Assembly (NCBI GenBank): GCA_021234155.1
Contig: JAJEKV010000180.1
Coordinates: 124,001 to 188,000 of the forward strand
Direction of reading: 5' to 3'
Source: Isoetes taiwanensis
Taxonomy: Eukaryota; Streptophyta; Lycopodiopsida; Isoetales; Isoetaceae
Length of the DNA stretch: 64,000 bases
Shown here: one piece after another, positions 11,707 through 26,239 of the stretch
Numbering within the stretch: position 1 is the first letter of the stretch
Layout: each line of letters begins with the position of its first letter
The notes under the pieces: generated by a model
What the model was told of the DNA's origin: nothing
Databases searched by the model: none
The model's input: only the letters and a program-made list of their open reading frames with translations
Program-made: the position numbers and the translations under genes

Positions 11707-12312
11707 ATGGCGTAAGAAAGGGCATTATACGCCATTGCCAAGCCTTGGATCTCCGGATATGGAAATTCCTCGCCTTGAATCTCCAGAAATGGAAGAACAA
11801 GCCCTCAACCCAGCTGAGTTTCGTCTTAATGAATTGGGCTACAAACAGGAACTCCGCAGATGGTATAGGCTTTTCGCACCCTCTTCATCACTTTCGTTCA
11901 GTTATCGACTATGCTTGAAACACCTTAATTTTTTTGGAACATGGCAACTACGAAATTTTCTACTGTTATACTTTTTCGGAAGCTCTAGATTTGCATTAAT
12001 CTTTCTGGGAGCTACTTTTGAAATGTTAGCTCATTATAGTATGACAAAGACCTTTGTATGGATTTATCAAAAGCGTCAATTGATGGTGTTAGGTTTGAAA
12101 GAAATTTTGGGCATATAGGATTGAGTAAAATCTAACTTGGACTTAACTTTTGCTGTGTAGACATCGTTCAGACTCTGCCAATATCCTTTTCTACAATGAC
12201 TTTATTTTTGGGCTGCTCATTTAGCTGGCCCTAAATGGGGTATGACTGGAGTTAAAACTGGAGTTGTGCCTGGCTGGAATGTATTGGTCTGGTTGCTGCT
12301 ATAGGAACTCAG
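11707..12312 (+). pseudogene. BAT1-type amino-acid permease, copy A (exons 1-2, broken)
   Basis: Plant BAT1-type transporters carry amino acids and GABA across membranes. From an ATG at 11707 the N-terminal exon reads PSLGSPDMEIPRLESPEMEE and then FRLNELGYKQELRR, the family's hallmark N-terminus, ending near 11862 before GTATAG. The third codon is TAA, there is an early frameshift, and 4 nt are missing before the donor relative to copy B. A second exon around 12206-12312 has FWAAHLAGPKWG and then LECIGLVAAIGTQ before a GT donor, the next conserved membrane block, with a shift between the two pieces. The rest of the ~520-residue protein is absent. Confidence 0.85.
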
Positions 12313-13340
12313 GTATGTATTGTAATAGTTAGCTTAAGTGTGAAATAACTTGATCTTCATTTTATGTCAATGAGCTCGCATTGCCATAGGATCCAAAGGG
12401 ATCAATCAGCATTTGTGTGGACTAGGGCAGGTAGAATCACATTAACATCATTATCACCATCATCATCTGGAAATTGAGACTACAGGAGCATTTGGCTTGA
12501 GGGATTGAATGCATATAACCTTGTTTTTGATCTTTGGTCCCTTTCCAAGCCCAAAAACGCCATGCCAGTGATGATCGCTGACATCATAAGTGCATCGCTT
12601 TGATTTTCAACAGTCTGTGACATGGACGGTTGTTTTTTCTTATAGATTGAAGATTCATGAAGGCTCTGCAATGTACTGCATTATGAAAGAGAGTAATTTA
12701 AAAGTTAAGAGTGATTTGTTGGCCTTTGTCTGGGGCAGTCTCTATTCTCGAAGGTTTTGCAGATGCAAACTGCAGTCTCACATGTTGCCAAAAAAAGAAG
12801 ACTTAGATCACACCAATTACCGCCCACAATTTTTCCTTTACAGTGTTTACTTTCTCATGCGTTATAAAGTTGGCAAAGCATCCACAATGGTTTATTGGCC
12901 TTTGGTTAAGGAATATTGTTGGAACATTTAGGAATTGAGGATATGCTCTTTCTTTAGCAACAAAATGAAAGAGAAACAGATTTGCAATTAGTGGGCATAA
13001 ACTGGGGTAAATTTAAGGAAGGTTATGCAAAGAAATATATAGTTATTCTGGAGGAAAGTACAACTATGTGCTGCGTTTAATGGCTAGTTAACATGGCACG
13101 TAAATAACTTTGTACTTTAAATGCAACTTGATCATCCTGAATGGTACCTGAAACAGAGCCAAAGTTGGCTGGTTCATGGCAGTGCAATGAGACAGAGAAA
13201 GAGGTTTCAGAGAAAAGCATTATTCTTAGATTAATTTTTTATCTTAATTGTTGGAATACATGATAATGGGCACACTATAGAGGACCTATCAGTAGAACAT
13301 CTAGAGTGCATACTCCATTCTCAGTTTCTAACGCTGTCAA
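12313..13340. other. No recognisable gene between the two permease copies
   Basis: Contains an open frame at 12590-12931 that I do not recognise, and AT-rich sequence. It may include decayed intron sequence of the permease copies. Confidence 0.4.
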
Positions 13341-13359
13341 ACCCTGCATAAACGAACAG

Positions 13360-13520
13360 TGGCAGAAGAAAGGGCATTGCTTCTGCGATTGCCAAGCCTT
13401 GGATCTCTGGATATGGCAATTCCTCGCCTTGAATCTCCAGAAATGGAAGAACAAGCTCTCGACCCAGCTGAGCTTCGTCTTAATGAATTGGGCTACAAGC
13501 AGGAGCTTTGCAGGGAGATG
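13360..13520 (+). pseudogene. BAT1-type amino-acid permease, copy B (exon 1)
   Basis: A second, less damaged copy of the same N-terminal exon as 11707-11862. From a GTG where an ATG would be expected (13360) it reads AEERALLLRLPSLGSLDMAI, then SPEMEEQALDPAELRLNELG and YKQELCREM, and stops at a good donor, ATG|GTATAGG. No internal stop is present, but the initiation codon looks lost. No exon 2 follows. The two copies share the bases around the donor, so they arose by duplication of genomic DNA, not from spliced mRNA. Confidence 0.85.
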
Positions 13521-13559
13521 GTATAGGCTTTTTGCACCCGCTTCAGTTCACTTTCGTTC

Positions 13560-14655
13560 AGTCATCGATGTAGAATCTAATTACGTTGTGGCTTATGTAG
13601 CCGTCACAATGTTGGTATCTATTGTGAAAATATGATTATCTTAATCGATGCTACGTGATCCTATGAGTAGGCACACCATTGGAGTCATATTATATATATG
13701 AAATGTGAAGATTGCAATGCAATTTGGAAAGTTTGCAAAATGGAATCCATATGGTTATTGTTCCCTTGTCTTTTGTTGGTAAGTAATAACTGTATCAAGT
13801 TGTTTTGCGAGCATTTGTGCTTCCTACTAATTATCAATAAAGCTGTTTCAGACGTTTTAAATGTTGGTTCTTTGGACATTGTCTCTTACACATGGTACAA
13901 GTAATTTGCATGGTTGGGTTTGTGGATTTAGAGGTGATAGAAAAAGCCAAATGTTTCAAATTGTAAATGTGCACCATGGGACATTGAGTCTTACCTCATT
14001 TTTTTCGCTTTTTGTTTTCTTATCACCCATTTCTTTTTTCTAGCCTCTTTGTATTTCTCAAGCTTATAAATATTTGTGAGTGCAAGACTCCTGTATGGAG
14101 ATCCAGTTTTGATTTAAGTATTCTTAGACTTTGGCCTTAGAACAAGTAACCTCCCCCGTGTCTCTTGGATGCAAGGAAAATTTAAGGATACGCTTTTCAA
14201 ATACGTTACTTTGAAAAGAATATCGCAGACTTGTTGGTTAGTCTCTAGTCATATCTATCTACGCGTGTTGCTAAATATTTGGTTGGTCCTAAGCCTTGAT
14301 CCGATTTTAATCAATCTGTAGTCACCTTGTGCCTTTAAAAAGGTGGTTTGCACATGGCTAGGCTTTTTTGAAACCTCAATCCTTATACAATGTACATGAA
14401 TCGTGTCTCACATGCATCCTGTCTCCACATTTACACCTTAAGAACATTTCAATTACTTTTTCTTTCCAATTCAGTGAAATTCGTACCCCAAGGAATGAAT
14501 TGTTTTTTTAGTCTCATAGGTTGTTGATCTCTTTCCATCTACCACACCTTCATTCACCCGTTTTCCTCCACTTAATCCTCTTTTACACATACTTGAGGTT
14601 CTAGATAAACGTCTGCAATTACTGAGCCCTCAGTAGTCATTATCTCTGTTTGTCT
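13560..14655. other. No recognisable gene
   Basis: AT-rich, with only short open frames (60-70 codons) lacking domains. Confidence 0.4.
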
Positions 14656-14659
14656 AGTA

Positions 14660-14815
14660 TCATCATTACTGCAAAGGTTTTTCCCTTGAAAACCTTTCGA
14701 GGCAGGGGTTTTTTAATCCTAGTAGTAATGATTGTACTAGCCCATTGTATGGGTCCCATGACCTATTGGTCTCCGTAGACGTTAAAAAAAACTATTCTAT
14801 TCTATTCTATTCTAT
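14660..14815 (+). repeat. LINE/SINE 3' end with (TATTC)n tail, plus orientation
   Basis: The landmarks GGTTTTTCCCTTGAAAACC, GTAGTAATGATTGTACTAGC, GGGTCCCATGACC, TTGGTCTCCGT and GACGTTAAAAAAA run into four to five TATTC pentamers. It matches 60191-60275 almost exactly over their shared part, and 9640-9795 in inverse orientation. Confidence 0.75.
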
Positions 14816-14879
14816 TTATCTATTTGTTAGCTTATGTCATATTGCACAAAAGTAAAGCATGCTTCCGCAAGAATACATG

Positions 14880-15520
14880 TTTTGAGTTGTTAGATGTAGT
14901 GAGCTATTCGATGTTATCATAGACATATAGACTCACACTTATGCTCAACAAGTATGCTCATGTTGCATGCCAAGAAAACATTGAATTCGACCTACGTAAA
15001 AACAAATCTATGAAAATATCCACGAATTGAACTTGGACTTTGACGTTGACTCATTTAGCGTAACTCTTCCTATTATTTTAGCAATTGTAAGTACGTTGCA
15101 AGCATGAATAATACACACAGTTTTTGTAGGCAATGCTAAATGAAAGCATTTTATAATTCTTCTTTTGGATTCCCCCTATGGCATCATATCGACGACAACA
15201 CCTTTAGTACATTGTTGAACGAATATAAGTAGCTACCTATTAGATCAAAGATCAAAATGATGTATGAGATAAGAATGCTTTCATAGTCACATCATTGTGG
15301 CAACTATCACGAGAACCACTGTGTGTATTTAACAACTATCAGTCAAAATCTCAATGATCTCGAAGCATCATGTTCTAAAATGACAAGGTAAATCTACAAT
15401 TTAACATAAACAACACATATTAGGTAAGCATCCACAAGTTGAGTCAACTCTATGCAAATACTAAATAATAAACTCTAGATACATTTACCTTTACATTTGG
15501 ATAGATCTATCTAAAGAAAA
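14880..15520. repeat. AT-rich arm of the recurrent composite repeat
   Basis: Phrases such as GCTCATGTTGCATGCC and ACATTGAATTCGACCT recur at about 36390-36450, placing this in the same composite repeat that precedes the satellite and (TA)n modules elsewhere. No gene. Confidence 0.5.
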
Positions 15521-16160
15521 TCTCAATGAATCTATGGGAATCGCAAGAGAATGTTCATAGAGTCTTGAAGATTTTAGAGGTTTTTGATGGAATCTTAGAG
15601 AATGTAAGGGAATCTTCATAGAGTCTTGAAGAATCTAGGGGATTTTTGATGAAATCTTGGAAAATCTAGTAGAATCTTTATAGAATCTAATAGAATCTAG
15701 GAGAGCCTTCATAGAATGGTGAGGAATCTAGAGGAATCTTGGAATAATCTAAAGGAATCCAGGGGAATGTCAAGGGGATCTTAAGGAAACTATGAAGATC
15801 TATGGGAATCTTTGAGAATCTAAGCCAAACACCATAAAACATTTGAGAATCTCAAGGAATCTTCATGGAACCTTGGAGAATCTAGGGGATCTTCATAGGA
15901 TCTTAGAGAACTAGGAGAATTTACATAGAACTTTGTGCAATTTACAGAAATCTTGAGAGAATCATTGGGAATCTAAAGGAATGTAAGAGAATCTTTATAA
16001 AATATTTGAGAATCTAAGGGAATCTTCATAAAATCTTAAGGGAATCTAGGTATAGCTATCACATTGGATGTGTTTTGTAAATATAATGTAAGGAATACTC
16101 GCAGAAAACCTCGAAGAATCTTATAGAATCTCTCTAGAATAGGGGTCCCCTAGCCTTGAT
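15520..16160. repeat. Degenerate GAATCT minisatellite, block 1
   Basis: Dozens of GAATCT or AATCTAGG words spaced irregularly at about 10-12 and about 31 bp, with phrases such as AATCTAGGGGAATCTTCATA. The block is diverged compared with the 37.6-39.5 kb array. No coding potential. Confidence 0.85.
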
Positions 16161-16319
16161 GGAATGTTGGTAAACTTGAAAATCTTTTAGAAACTTGGGA
16201 AATCTATTCTTCTCAATGTACGTACATTCGACTTCATACACTCCCTCATAGTACAAATACTTGTATATATATATATATATCAGTTATATATATAAAGGTA
16301 TATCATAAAACTTTGGTAT

Positions 16320-16880
16320 ATAATGTGTTTGATTCATACATGCCCGGATGCCGTCCGTTTAAGGTGGGGTCAGTGAGGTGGCAGCATCAGGGCCATCCGT
16401 TCCTTATGGGCATGCATGGAGGCATGCATGGGTCATGCATGGGGGCATGCACCACATCCCTGGACCATTGGATCAAAGGGGGAGGATAAATCCTAGCCCT
16501 TGATTTTTTGTAAGGAAGGTGCAAGGAAGGTCCCTTAAAGTGACTTTGGTGTAGCAGATCTTAACCGTTAGATTAAAAGGTGAGCATAAATCCTAGCCAT
16601 TAACTTTTTAATATTAAATTGATCTTTTTTTAAAAGGAGGTGAGGTGTCACCCTCATTAATAAAAAGGTGTCACCCTCATTAATAAAAAAAGTGATGAGG
16701 TGGCAAAACATTTATGATTAGACTTTCTAGGAAGCTTCCTTTTGTTTAATCGCCTTCAAAGGCACATAGCTTGCGGTAGAGGGGTCGGATGAATGTGGGA
16801 CTAACACCATTGGATTCCTCTTGTCGAGAGCTTTCCAATGAGTGGTGCTTTGGCACTATTTCGTCGCAGTTGCAGCCAAC
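16320..16880 (+). repeat. Recurrent GC-rich module
   Basis: Follows CTTGTATATATATATA at 16261. It contains several CATGCATG octamers (16412-16450), AACCGTTAGATNAAAAGG and GTGCAAGGAAGGT, then a GTCGGATGAATGTGGGACTAA phrase, and gives way again to the GAATCT satellite. The same order is seen at 37105-37640. Confidence 0.75.
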
Positions 16881-16889
16881 GTGATCGAA

Positions 16890-17340
16890 CACTAAGAATC
16901 TTTTTGGAATCTTAGAATTTTACGAAATTCATGGTAATTTATAGGAAGCTGTGGAATCGACAGAGATCTTAGAGAATCTAGAGGAATTCCAAGAGAATCT
17001 TAGGGAATCTAAAGGGAATCCATAGGAATCTGAGGGAATCTAAAGGAATCTTCATAAATACATAGAGAATCTAGAGGAATCTTGATGCAATCTTGGAGAA
17101 TCTAGAGTAATCTTTATAGAATCTATGAGAATCTCAGGAGATTCTTTGGGAATCAAAGGGAATCTCAAGAGAATCTTTGGAAAATCGAAGGGAACCTATA
17201 GGAATCAAGAGAGAATCTTTGGGAAATTAAGGGAATCTTCATAGAACCTTTAAGAATCTAGAGGAATCTTGATGGAATCATGTAAAGTCTAAAGGAATCT
17301 TTATAGGATCTTAGAGAATCTAGATGAATCTTATGACTTT
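16890..17340. repeat. Degenerate GAATCT minisatellite, block 2
   Basis: Same word structure as 15520-16160. It ends in GGCTTTCGGTCGAATTTGTG and CAGTCCCTCAT, the phrase that precedes the (TA) tract in other copies. Confidence 0.85.
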
Positions 17341-17419
17341 GCATTGGCTTTCGGTCGAATTTGTGCAGTCCCTCATGAGTAGAACCACTTGTATATATGA
17401 TATATATATACAATTACTT

Positions 17420-17770
17420 TATGGGTCCTATGGGGGGTTAAAGTTATGTAGAGATTCATCATGGCCGTCGATTTTTTGAGGTGTCGCGACAATAGCCCTT
17501 GGATTTGATGGGGGGGGGGCATGCATGGGGCATGCATGGGGCATGCACCCCATCCCTGGGCCGTCGATCGGGCACGTGAGAAATCGTGGCCCTTGATTTC
17601 TTTTAGGGAAGGTGCAAGGAAGGTGCCCCCTTATTTGGGGCTTTTGATATGGACCGTTGGATTTGAAGATTTCATCTTGGCCATCAATTAGTAACTCATT
17701 GAAGTTAATGTTGGCATTATATTTAATGTTGGCACATTATTATAATTAATGTAGGTAGCCCAGTGGCAAG
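17420..17770 (+). repeat. Recurrent GC-rich module, short copy
   Basis: Follows CTTGTATATATGATATATAT. It has three CATGCATG or CATGCACC words at 17520-17550, a GCCGTCGATCGGGCACG phrase, AAGGTGCAAGGAAGGTG and TTATTTGGGGCTTTTGAT, then decays into AT-rich DNA. Confidence 0.75.
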
Positions 17771-18731
17771 GAAAAAAAAAAAAACTAGCAGAAGGGCAGG
17801 GTTGAGGCAAAGGAAAAAATTATAAAATATTAATGTGTGCTAATATGTTCACAGATATCAGTTGAGACCTACAATGGCAAGCCTAGTCCAAATATCCGTG
17901 GACAAAATATATAGAGATGGCTTGACATATATAAAGGCATGAGGTGACATGTGTTAACATGCTAATTTGTATACTTTGATATTTTCATGAAAGAATAAGA
18001 CGTCTGGCTTTCCCAACACGTAACCAGGGTTCAAAAAATACCTGGATAAACCCTTTGTTTGTCTGGTCCACTTTAGAAATTGCTGGTCGAAATTTTTGGA
18101 TACTGGAAAAAATCCGATAGAAAAAAACGTAGTTTAATGTAAAATCCGGTATATTTGTATCTTGTTATAAATATAATCCGATACGCATTGTATATAGGCG
18201 GAAAATTGTCTGGTGAAGGCTGCAGAGTTTTTTGAACCCTGCACGTAACTCCTCAAAAAACATGATGGGCAGCAGCATTAAATGTAACTGGAAATATATA
18301 TTTATTGGACTGAATGTGTTAACTATGCTTCAAACTGAATGTGTTAACTATGGCTTTCTTGCTTCAAACTCTCTACTGTTTCAAATTCACTCTAGTTTTT
18401 TTAAGGGATGCATCTGTGATGATGGCCAACTTTTACAATCGATTGAATCCAATAATGCCAATGCCGCCTCCATGCTTAAAGGAGTTGCATTGCATGCATT
18501 ACTAGTTGAGGCATTTCTTCGAGTCTATAGTGCATGCCTACTGAAAAAAGATGACTACATTGCAATGGGATCCCAGGGGAATAGGCAATTTCAGTTGCTG
18601 CACATGCATTGCTGGCTAGGTGGTATGCTGCAATCCTGGGCTAGGAATCTTGTAATTGTTTTAAACACATTGGTTGCATTTGAAGGAATTCCGGTTAGCA
18701 AGCAAGCAATAAAAGGTTGAGGTTGCTATGA
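17771..18731. other. No recognisable gene
   Basis: A 162-codon open frame at 18232-18720 has no domain I recognise and lacks an obvious codon bias. It ends just before the convergent ABCC fragment. A chance frame is the likelier reading. Confidence 0.35.
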
Positions 18732-19090
18732 CTACAGGTCAGAACCAAATAGCCATTTCAGCTCAACTCTAGAAAGCTTATCAAGTGTTGTTTTGAAATG
18801 GTCCTCCCATGCTTGTAATCTTAGAACCTTCATGCTACTGAGGGCCTCTGACGTAGCCCTTAGCCTTTCATTCTGAGCTCTCATAAGACCAATCTGGAAC
18901 TTCTGCCATAACATTGCTAAGAGGGAGTTAAGAAGTACAACAAGAATGATAATAGACAATCCAGCCAATGTTGCCCATCCTACAGATATAAAAAGAATGT
19001 GCAAGGCAAAACATATTTGCAATGGAGTTGTCCACACGAGATGCATGGAGAAATCTCGCTTAAATCTGCCTCTAAGAGAAGGCATATCTG
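18732..19090 (-). pseudogene. ABCC-type (MRP) transporter fragment, TMD1
   Basis: The minus-strand frame encodes a transmembrane stretch and the following cytosolic helix of an ABCC transporter, a vacuolar or plasma-membrane pump for conjugates. It shows HLVWTTPLQICFALHILF, GWATLAGLSIIILVVLLNSL, AQNERLRATSEALSSMKVLR, LQAWEDHF and RVELKWL, the conserved run before the first nucleotide-binding domain. Only about 110 of about 1,500 residues are present. The sequence stops soon after LKWL, and its 5' side becomes unrelated, so it is a single exon-sized fragment. Confidence 0.85.
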
Positions 19091-20430
19091 CTAGCCTTAA
19101 TCGACTCCTTATAACCTTGTGCGGAAGAGGGTTAAGCCATCATAGCCCCCAATAATGGTTCGTAAAATGTAGCCCGATATGAACTGCTATCTTCCCCGCA
19201 TTGATTCCATTGTGGACTTCATATTCATATGAAGTGCTTGAGGTCAGATGACAAAGAAACATGATTGTCTTAATATATCTGGACTTCCAAAGATGCGACC
19301 ATCTCCAACAACAAATCCATACTAGAGAATCCATAAGCTTGTGAGGGGCTATCAATTAATTTCCACGCTACTGCCTATGCACTCGCTCTAATAAATCGCC
19401 CGAAACATTTGTAACAAAATATCAATAGTCATCAAATAATAACAAAAGGAATCAAAGCTCACGACCAAGGACATTTACCATATTCTAGTTCTGGCACAAG
19501 AATGGACAGCCTCAAAACATGCGTGCAAATATGGCCTTGCACAACAAGGTCACCGCATTATATTAATAATTATACAACAATCCCTATAGATGTTTTCAAG
19601 TTGCATCGGTTTGAGATGGAGAAAGTATCGAGAAGATGGCACCCAAGCTCAAGACTAGGATCCGGATCATTCCTCTTGCCTAGAATGCATATTCGGATAG
19701 CACCATGATCGATTATCGGGCGTAAATCATACAACCGAATAGCATGAAATGCATTTAATGGTATGACAAACACGATAAATTATCCTACTCTAGATAAATT
19801 TTCAAGGTAGGTCACCTGACAGCAAACAAATGGCTATGAAGACTGGACCTAGTAGATGATTTTTTTCCCATTGAAATTTTGTCTGAAATTGATTTCTTTG
19901 ACAATTCCACAAGCATCTAGAAAACAAAATTGATATTATACATAGACTGTTGTACGGTTCTCTCACTTTATCATTCTACTGCATGCTAGTTTCATGCAAA
20001 GTGTACAATCGTCACAAATTGGCGCAACGAAACCACTGTGTGCAACATATACAAGCTCGCAGAAGTTAACTGGAAAAAATGAATGCCATGAAAATTTTGT
20101 ACAAATTAATATTACAAACCTGGCAGACATTTACATGCTTATACACAGCATGTCAAATGATGTGCCATATACTGCATGGACTTCTCATGATGTGCCATAT
20201 ACTGCATATACCTGTCATTTGCTTAATGTTGATGTTGCGTTTATATATCATGCCCCCTTGCTGAGGAGTGTGGTGACGGTTCTATGAGAGGATTAGCTGG
20301 CAGCATTTGCACACTGTATACTGTTGAAGACAACTCCAATTTTAATTTTTTTGCAGCATCCTTTCTTGGAAAGATTCACAAGCAGTTGTAAACCAGGAAT
20401 AGATACACTAGAAAATCAAATAAACTGTAA
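19091..20430. other. No recognisable gene
   Basis: Short frames only. A 25-bp near-repeat (GATGTGCCATATACTGCAT, twice at 20159-20207) is the only structure noticed. Confidence 0.4.
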
Positions 20431-20439
20431 TTTTGAATA

Positions 20440-20583
20440 CTTCCCTCTTGATTCACATCAAGGACTCCATTGAGATGTTCAAACAACAGCGAAAGAACCA
20501 TGGCATTGACAAGCCTAATAGCACCTTCTGATGATTTACGAAATAAGAGCAATGCGGCTAGTTCCTTCATAAGTTCTATCTCC
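20440..20583 (-). CDS. Exon-like segment of an unidentified gene
   Basis: On the minus strand TTTTGTTTGCAG precedes an open stretch reading EIELMKELAALLLFRKSSEG and then AIRLVNAMVLSLLFEHLNGV, a helical, Leu-rich sequence typical of an alpha-solenoid. The downstream donor is not clear. I do not recognise the protein. Its composition is that of a real protein, not of chance DNA. Confidence 0.4.
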
Positions 20584-20599
20584 TGCAAACAAAATTATT

Positions 20600-21690
20600 T
20601 AGGTAAAAATGGCATGGATCAAAAAACGTGTTAAAAACATTGAGAGACCTTTGCATGCTTTTGCTAGGTGGCCCTTACCTGCTTTTTTTACCAGGCGTTG
20701 CTTCAGAATCCATGCTTGTGCGTTTGCAACTCAATAAATAAAGCAAAACAAATAAAAATATGCTCACCAGCTGCAACTAACACATTGCACGATTGGAAAA
20801 ATACATGGACCGAACTTCACTAGTATTTGGATGATCCGAAACCAGCTCCAATGCGTTGGCATAACATTGTAAGGCCTAGGACATTCTGAATGAAAGCTTA
20901 ATGCTTCAAGCTGCTAAAAAAAAAAGCACTTAAGTTAAATAAGCATAAAGAAAGAACTTACAATATAATGCAGAATAAGCTTTGGCTTATCTGCATCCTC
21001 TGGGTGCGAATCCAGGAAAGAGCTTGCCCCTGCTCCTATTAGTTACTAATCCCCATGCTTTCCTTGCCTCATCAAAACTTGCATAGGATGAGTTTGTAGG
21101 CTGCTGTAAAAACTGAAATTAGGGTAAGACTAAATACTGGCGACCTTGAAAGCTTGGCTATGGCCACCACGAAAGCTTGGTAGATCTCGAAAAGCTTGGC
21201 TTGGCTTGGCCATGGCGAAATAGAAGAGAACAGAGAAGGTGGAGATTAGAACGGCAGTGAAATCGGAAAGGACGAGATCGAAGGCCATAGCAAGAAAGAG
21301 AAACACGGCCGTCGCCATCCGGATCTGTCATAGCCGAGTTGAGAAAGGCACGGCAGAGAATTTTTAGAGTTTTCTAATTTTCCTGGCCGTAGGATTCGAA
21401 ATTAGAGAATCGGACGGCTCAAATTGATTTTGGGTGACGTGGCACGACACGTGGCATAGCTAGAATTGCAGCCTTTTGTGCAGGGGGGGTTAGGCAACCC
21501 TGCTAAAAAGAAAAAAAAATTCCCTCCCTTTGTCGGTAGATCGAAGCTTTTGATATGGCCGTGCTTTCAGCCTTGCCGCCATTGCCCGACGTTGCATTTC
21601 ATAGCTTTCCCTCTGCTCTGCTATTAGGCGGTGTCCTAATTGGCTGTGGTTATTACCCGCTTTCTTACCATTTTGAATGCGTTAATCTGG
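20600..21690. other. Mostly non-coding; one short hydrophobic frame
   Basis: A minus-strand 62-codon frame (21318-21130) starts MATAVFLFLAMAFDLVLSDF, with two hydrophobic stretches like the start of a small membrane protein, and then becomes repetitive. It is not recognised and is probably a fragment. Confidence 0.35.
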
Positions 21691-21699
21691 AGCAGTAAC

Positions 21700-22045
21700 A
21701 AAAGCGATGGAGTTTTTATTCGGAAAGGGGCTGCTGCTAAGTTCTGGCGAAGAATGGGTGATTCGGCGAAGAATTGTAAATGGGTCATTTCATCAGGAGA
21801 AGGTCAAGGTAAATTGGATCTGGAAAACCAGATTCTGTTTCCATGGTCCGGTCGGTAGGCTGCATTTGGCAGATTGGTGCAGGAGCAAGGGAAGAAATTA
21901 AATCTCTGACACGAAAAGATGGAAATGGATTGTTGAATATGATTGATTTGGGCAAATTTTTCAGGGGCTGTTGGATGTGGCAGAATCCTGCGCGACTTCT
22001 ATCTTCTCTTTGGATTCCGACGGGAGTTGAAGAAACGTTCCTTTA
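21700..22045 (+). pseudogene. Cytochrome P450 (CYP72-clan) fragment
   Basis: A plus-strand exon near 21700-21808 reads FGKGLLLSSGEEWVIRRRIV and then NGSFHQEKVK before a GT donor. This is the conserved helix C region of CYP72-clan P450s (GxGL...GExWxxxRRIxNxxFHxxKxK), with the WxxxR pair that contacts heme. At 21995-22045 the DNA gives LWIPT and, in another frame, RELKKRSFRR, resembling the later F-x-PT...NR region; a frameshift separates the two parts. The heme-binding Cys loop is not found. P450s of this clan oxidise hormones and other small molecules; this copy cannot. Confidence 0.75.
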
Positions 22046-22059
22046 GGAGGTATGCCCTT

Positions 22060-23340
22060 CTACTTTTTAACGCAAATGAAAACTCTGGCTATGACAGCTT
22101 CCAGATAATATGAGATTCCGTGAAAACTCTGGCTATGGCGGCTTCCAGATAATATGCGATTCCGTTATGCACTGTGCTTGTGGTTTTGGCTTAAAACATT
22201 CCACTAATATGTTTACTTGCAGGAGATCTTTCTGCCGTGGCAATGAAATAATCGAACAAGCTCCAATAGACACGATGCAGCTGAATGTTCTATAAAAATA
22301 GGTTTCGATCATCAGTAGCCAATTCCGGTAGATATCTTTTGCATGATTTTTGTGTGCGAGTTTGTTATTCCTCTGAATGGGAAGGTCCTTTGTCTCGATC
22401 TTAAATTATATGCTTGGTTATTTCAAGGGCATGGGATTACTTCTTACAGCATGCAAGTTGGGTCAAAACAACCGATTTGCTCTTCTACTTTGCCCAGTTC
22501 CGACGGCCAGATTGCTCAGTTTTCTGCCCATTCTTTAGTTTTGTGCTGTTATCAGCTTAATCTGCAGTTTGGGAGCTGCTGTGGCAATCACACATGGATT
22601 AACCACGCTTTTATCTCTTCATTCGTGGATTATTTCTGTCGATTGATTGTCTGTGCATTTCGTCTTCTGCGCCACTCTATCAACCAATTTCGGTATTTCT
22701 TTCTTCAGCAGGTTCTCAGTTTTATTGCTTTAGATTCGATCATTTGCTTCATCATAAATCTCACTGTCGAATGGGATACTTCAGATTCTAACCTCGTATC
22801 CCCTATACAGATATACTATACACACTTCGGTACTGCCATTCCCCTATACAGACAAGCATGGCCACACTTTGTGGTGCTCTTTTTGTTGCATTTCCAGAGA
22901 TAGCATTACAGCTATCATTTAATGGAGTGTTTCGGTGCTCAGGCCAACTATGGCGCCATACATCTGCTGTAATATATTGGTTCTGGAAGAGGGCTTCTCA
23001 CAACCTTCATTTGGCTGGATTTTATTGAGAATATTTTGTTTATGTCGGGCTCTTGGCTTGGCTACACTACTCCGAAGCAGCATGAACGTGTTCAGTAAAG
23101 GTTCAGTAAAGGTACGCTCTATTCTGCTTGTGGCTTCTTTTTTATAGTATGATTATAATCTGTTGAATGTAGGCATCTGCACTATTTGGAAAATTTAATG
23201 CTTCTACTGATTTTGATTCCCCCTTGGTGACCTCGTAGTGTCACAAAATTACGATTTTGTATTCATCTAGTTAACCTTATTATGTAATATTTAGACAGAA
23301 GCTGCCATTTTCATTGCATCCAAATTGTAACTATTTAATG
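22060..23340. other. No recognisable gene; possible decayed P450 remainder
   Basis: A 186-codon plus-strand frame (22343-22903) shows no P450 or other motif. It sits where later P450 exons would be expected, but I cannot align it. Confidence 0.35.
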
Positions 23341-23353
23341 TCCTCTTTGCAGC

Positions 23354-23670
23354 CTTGATACTTTCCTCATGCTGACGTTAGCACCAATTGTGAATACTTT
23401 TACATGGGTATGCCATGCTTGACAATGGCTGCATCAAGTTGGTATGTTACATTATAATCTCATCTCATACATCTTATGTTTTTTTGCTGTGTCCAAAATT
23501 TAGGTGTAAAGAAGTTGATTGCACATACAAACGAAGAGTATATGAACAACACTAAAGAGTTGGCGGTGGACCATCAAGCACTAGCAGATTTAAGATTGAG
23601 AATTCATGATTATACGCTTAAATCCGATTTGTGCAGTGCTCCAAAGTTTGTATGGGGATTAGAGTCATGA
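23354..23670 (+). pseudogene. SPINDLY-type O-fucosyltransferase (GT41) C-terminal fragment
   Basis: Two exons of the catalytic end of a SPINDLY protein, the nuclear/cytosolic enzyme that O-fucosylates DELLA and clock proteins. The first (23354-23441) has LDTF, then after a one-base deletion STNCEYFYMGMPCLTMAAS, equivalent to the family's TTTCE.LYMGVPC.TM block that binds the sugar nucleotide, and ends at a GTATGT donor. After TTTAG at 23502 the second reads GVKKLIAHTNEEYMNNTKEL, then ALADLRLRIHDYTLKSDLC and KFVWGLES before TGA, the usual final helix pair. Substitutions in the YMGVPC block and the frameshift mark a pseudogene. Confidence 0.85.
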
Positions 23671-23679
23671 AACTGAATC

Positions 23680-26110
<2,431 letters not shown>

Positions 26111-26239
26111 GAACCGGGTTGGTTTTATTCATTCCAATCCAGGATTGGATCGACGGATCAGCCTGCGCTCGGATTCCAAACAAGGGCGCATTGATCCGGT
26201 GCTGCGAATTTTTTGTATCAGATCTTGCGGTTCAAATCC

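Noticed and set aside
18232-18720. A 162-codon plus-strand gene
   Set aside because: No recognisable domain, splice structure or codon regularity; probably a chance frame.
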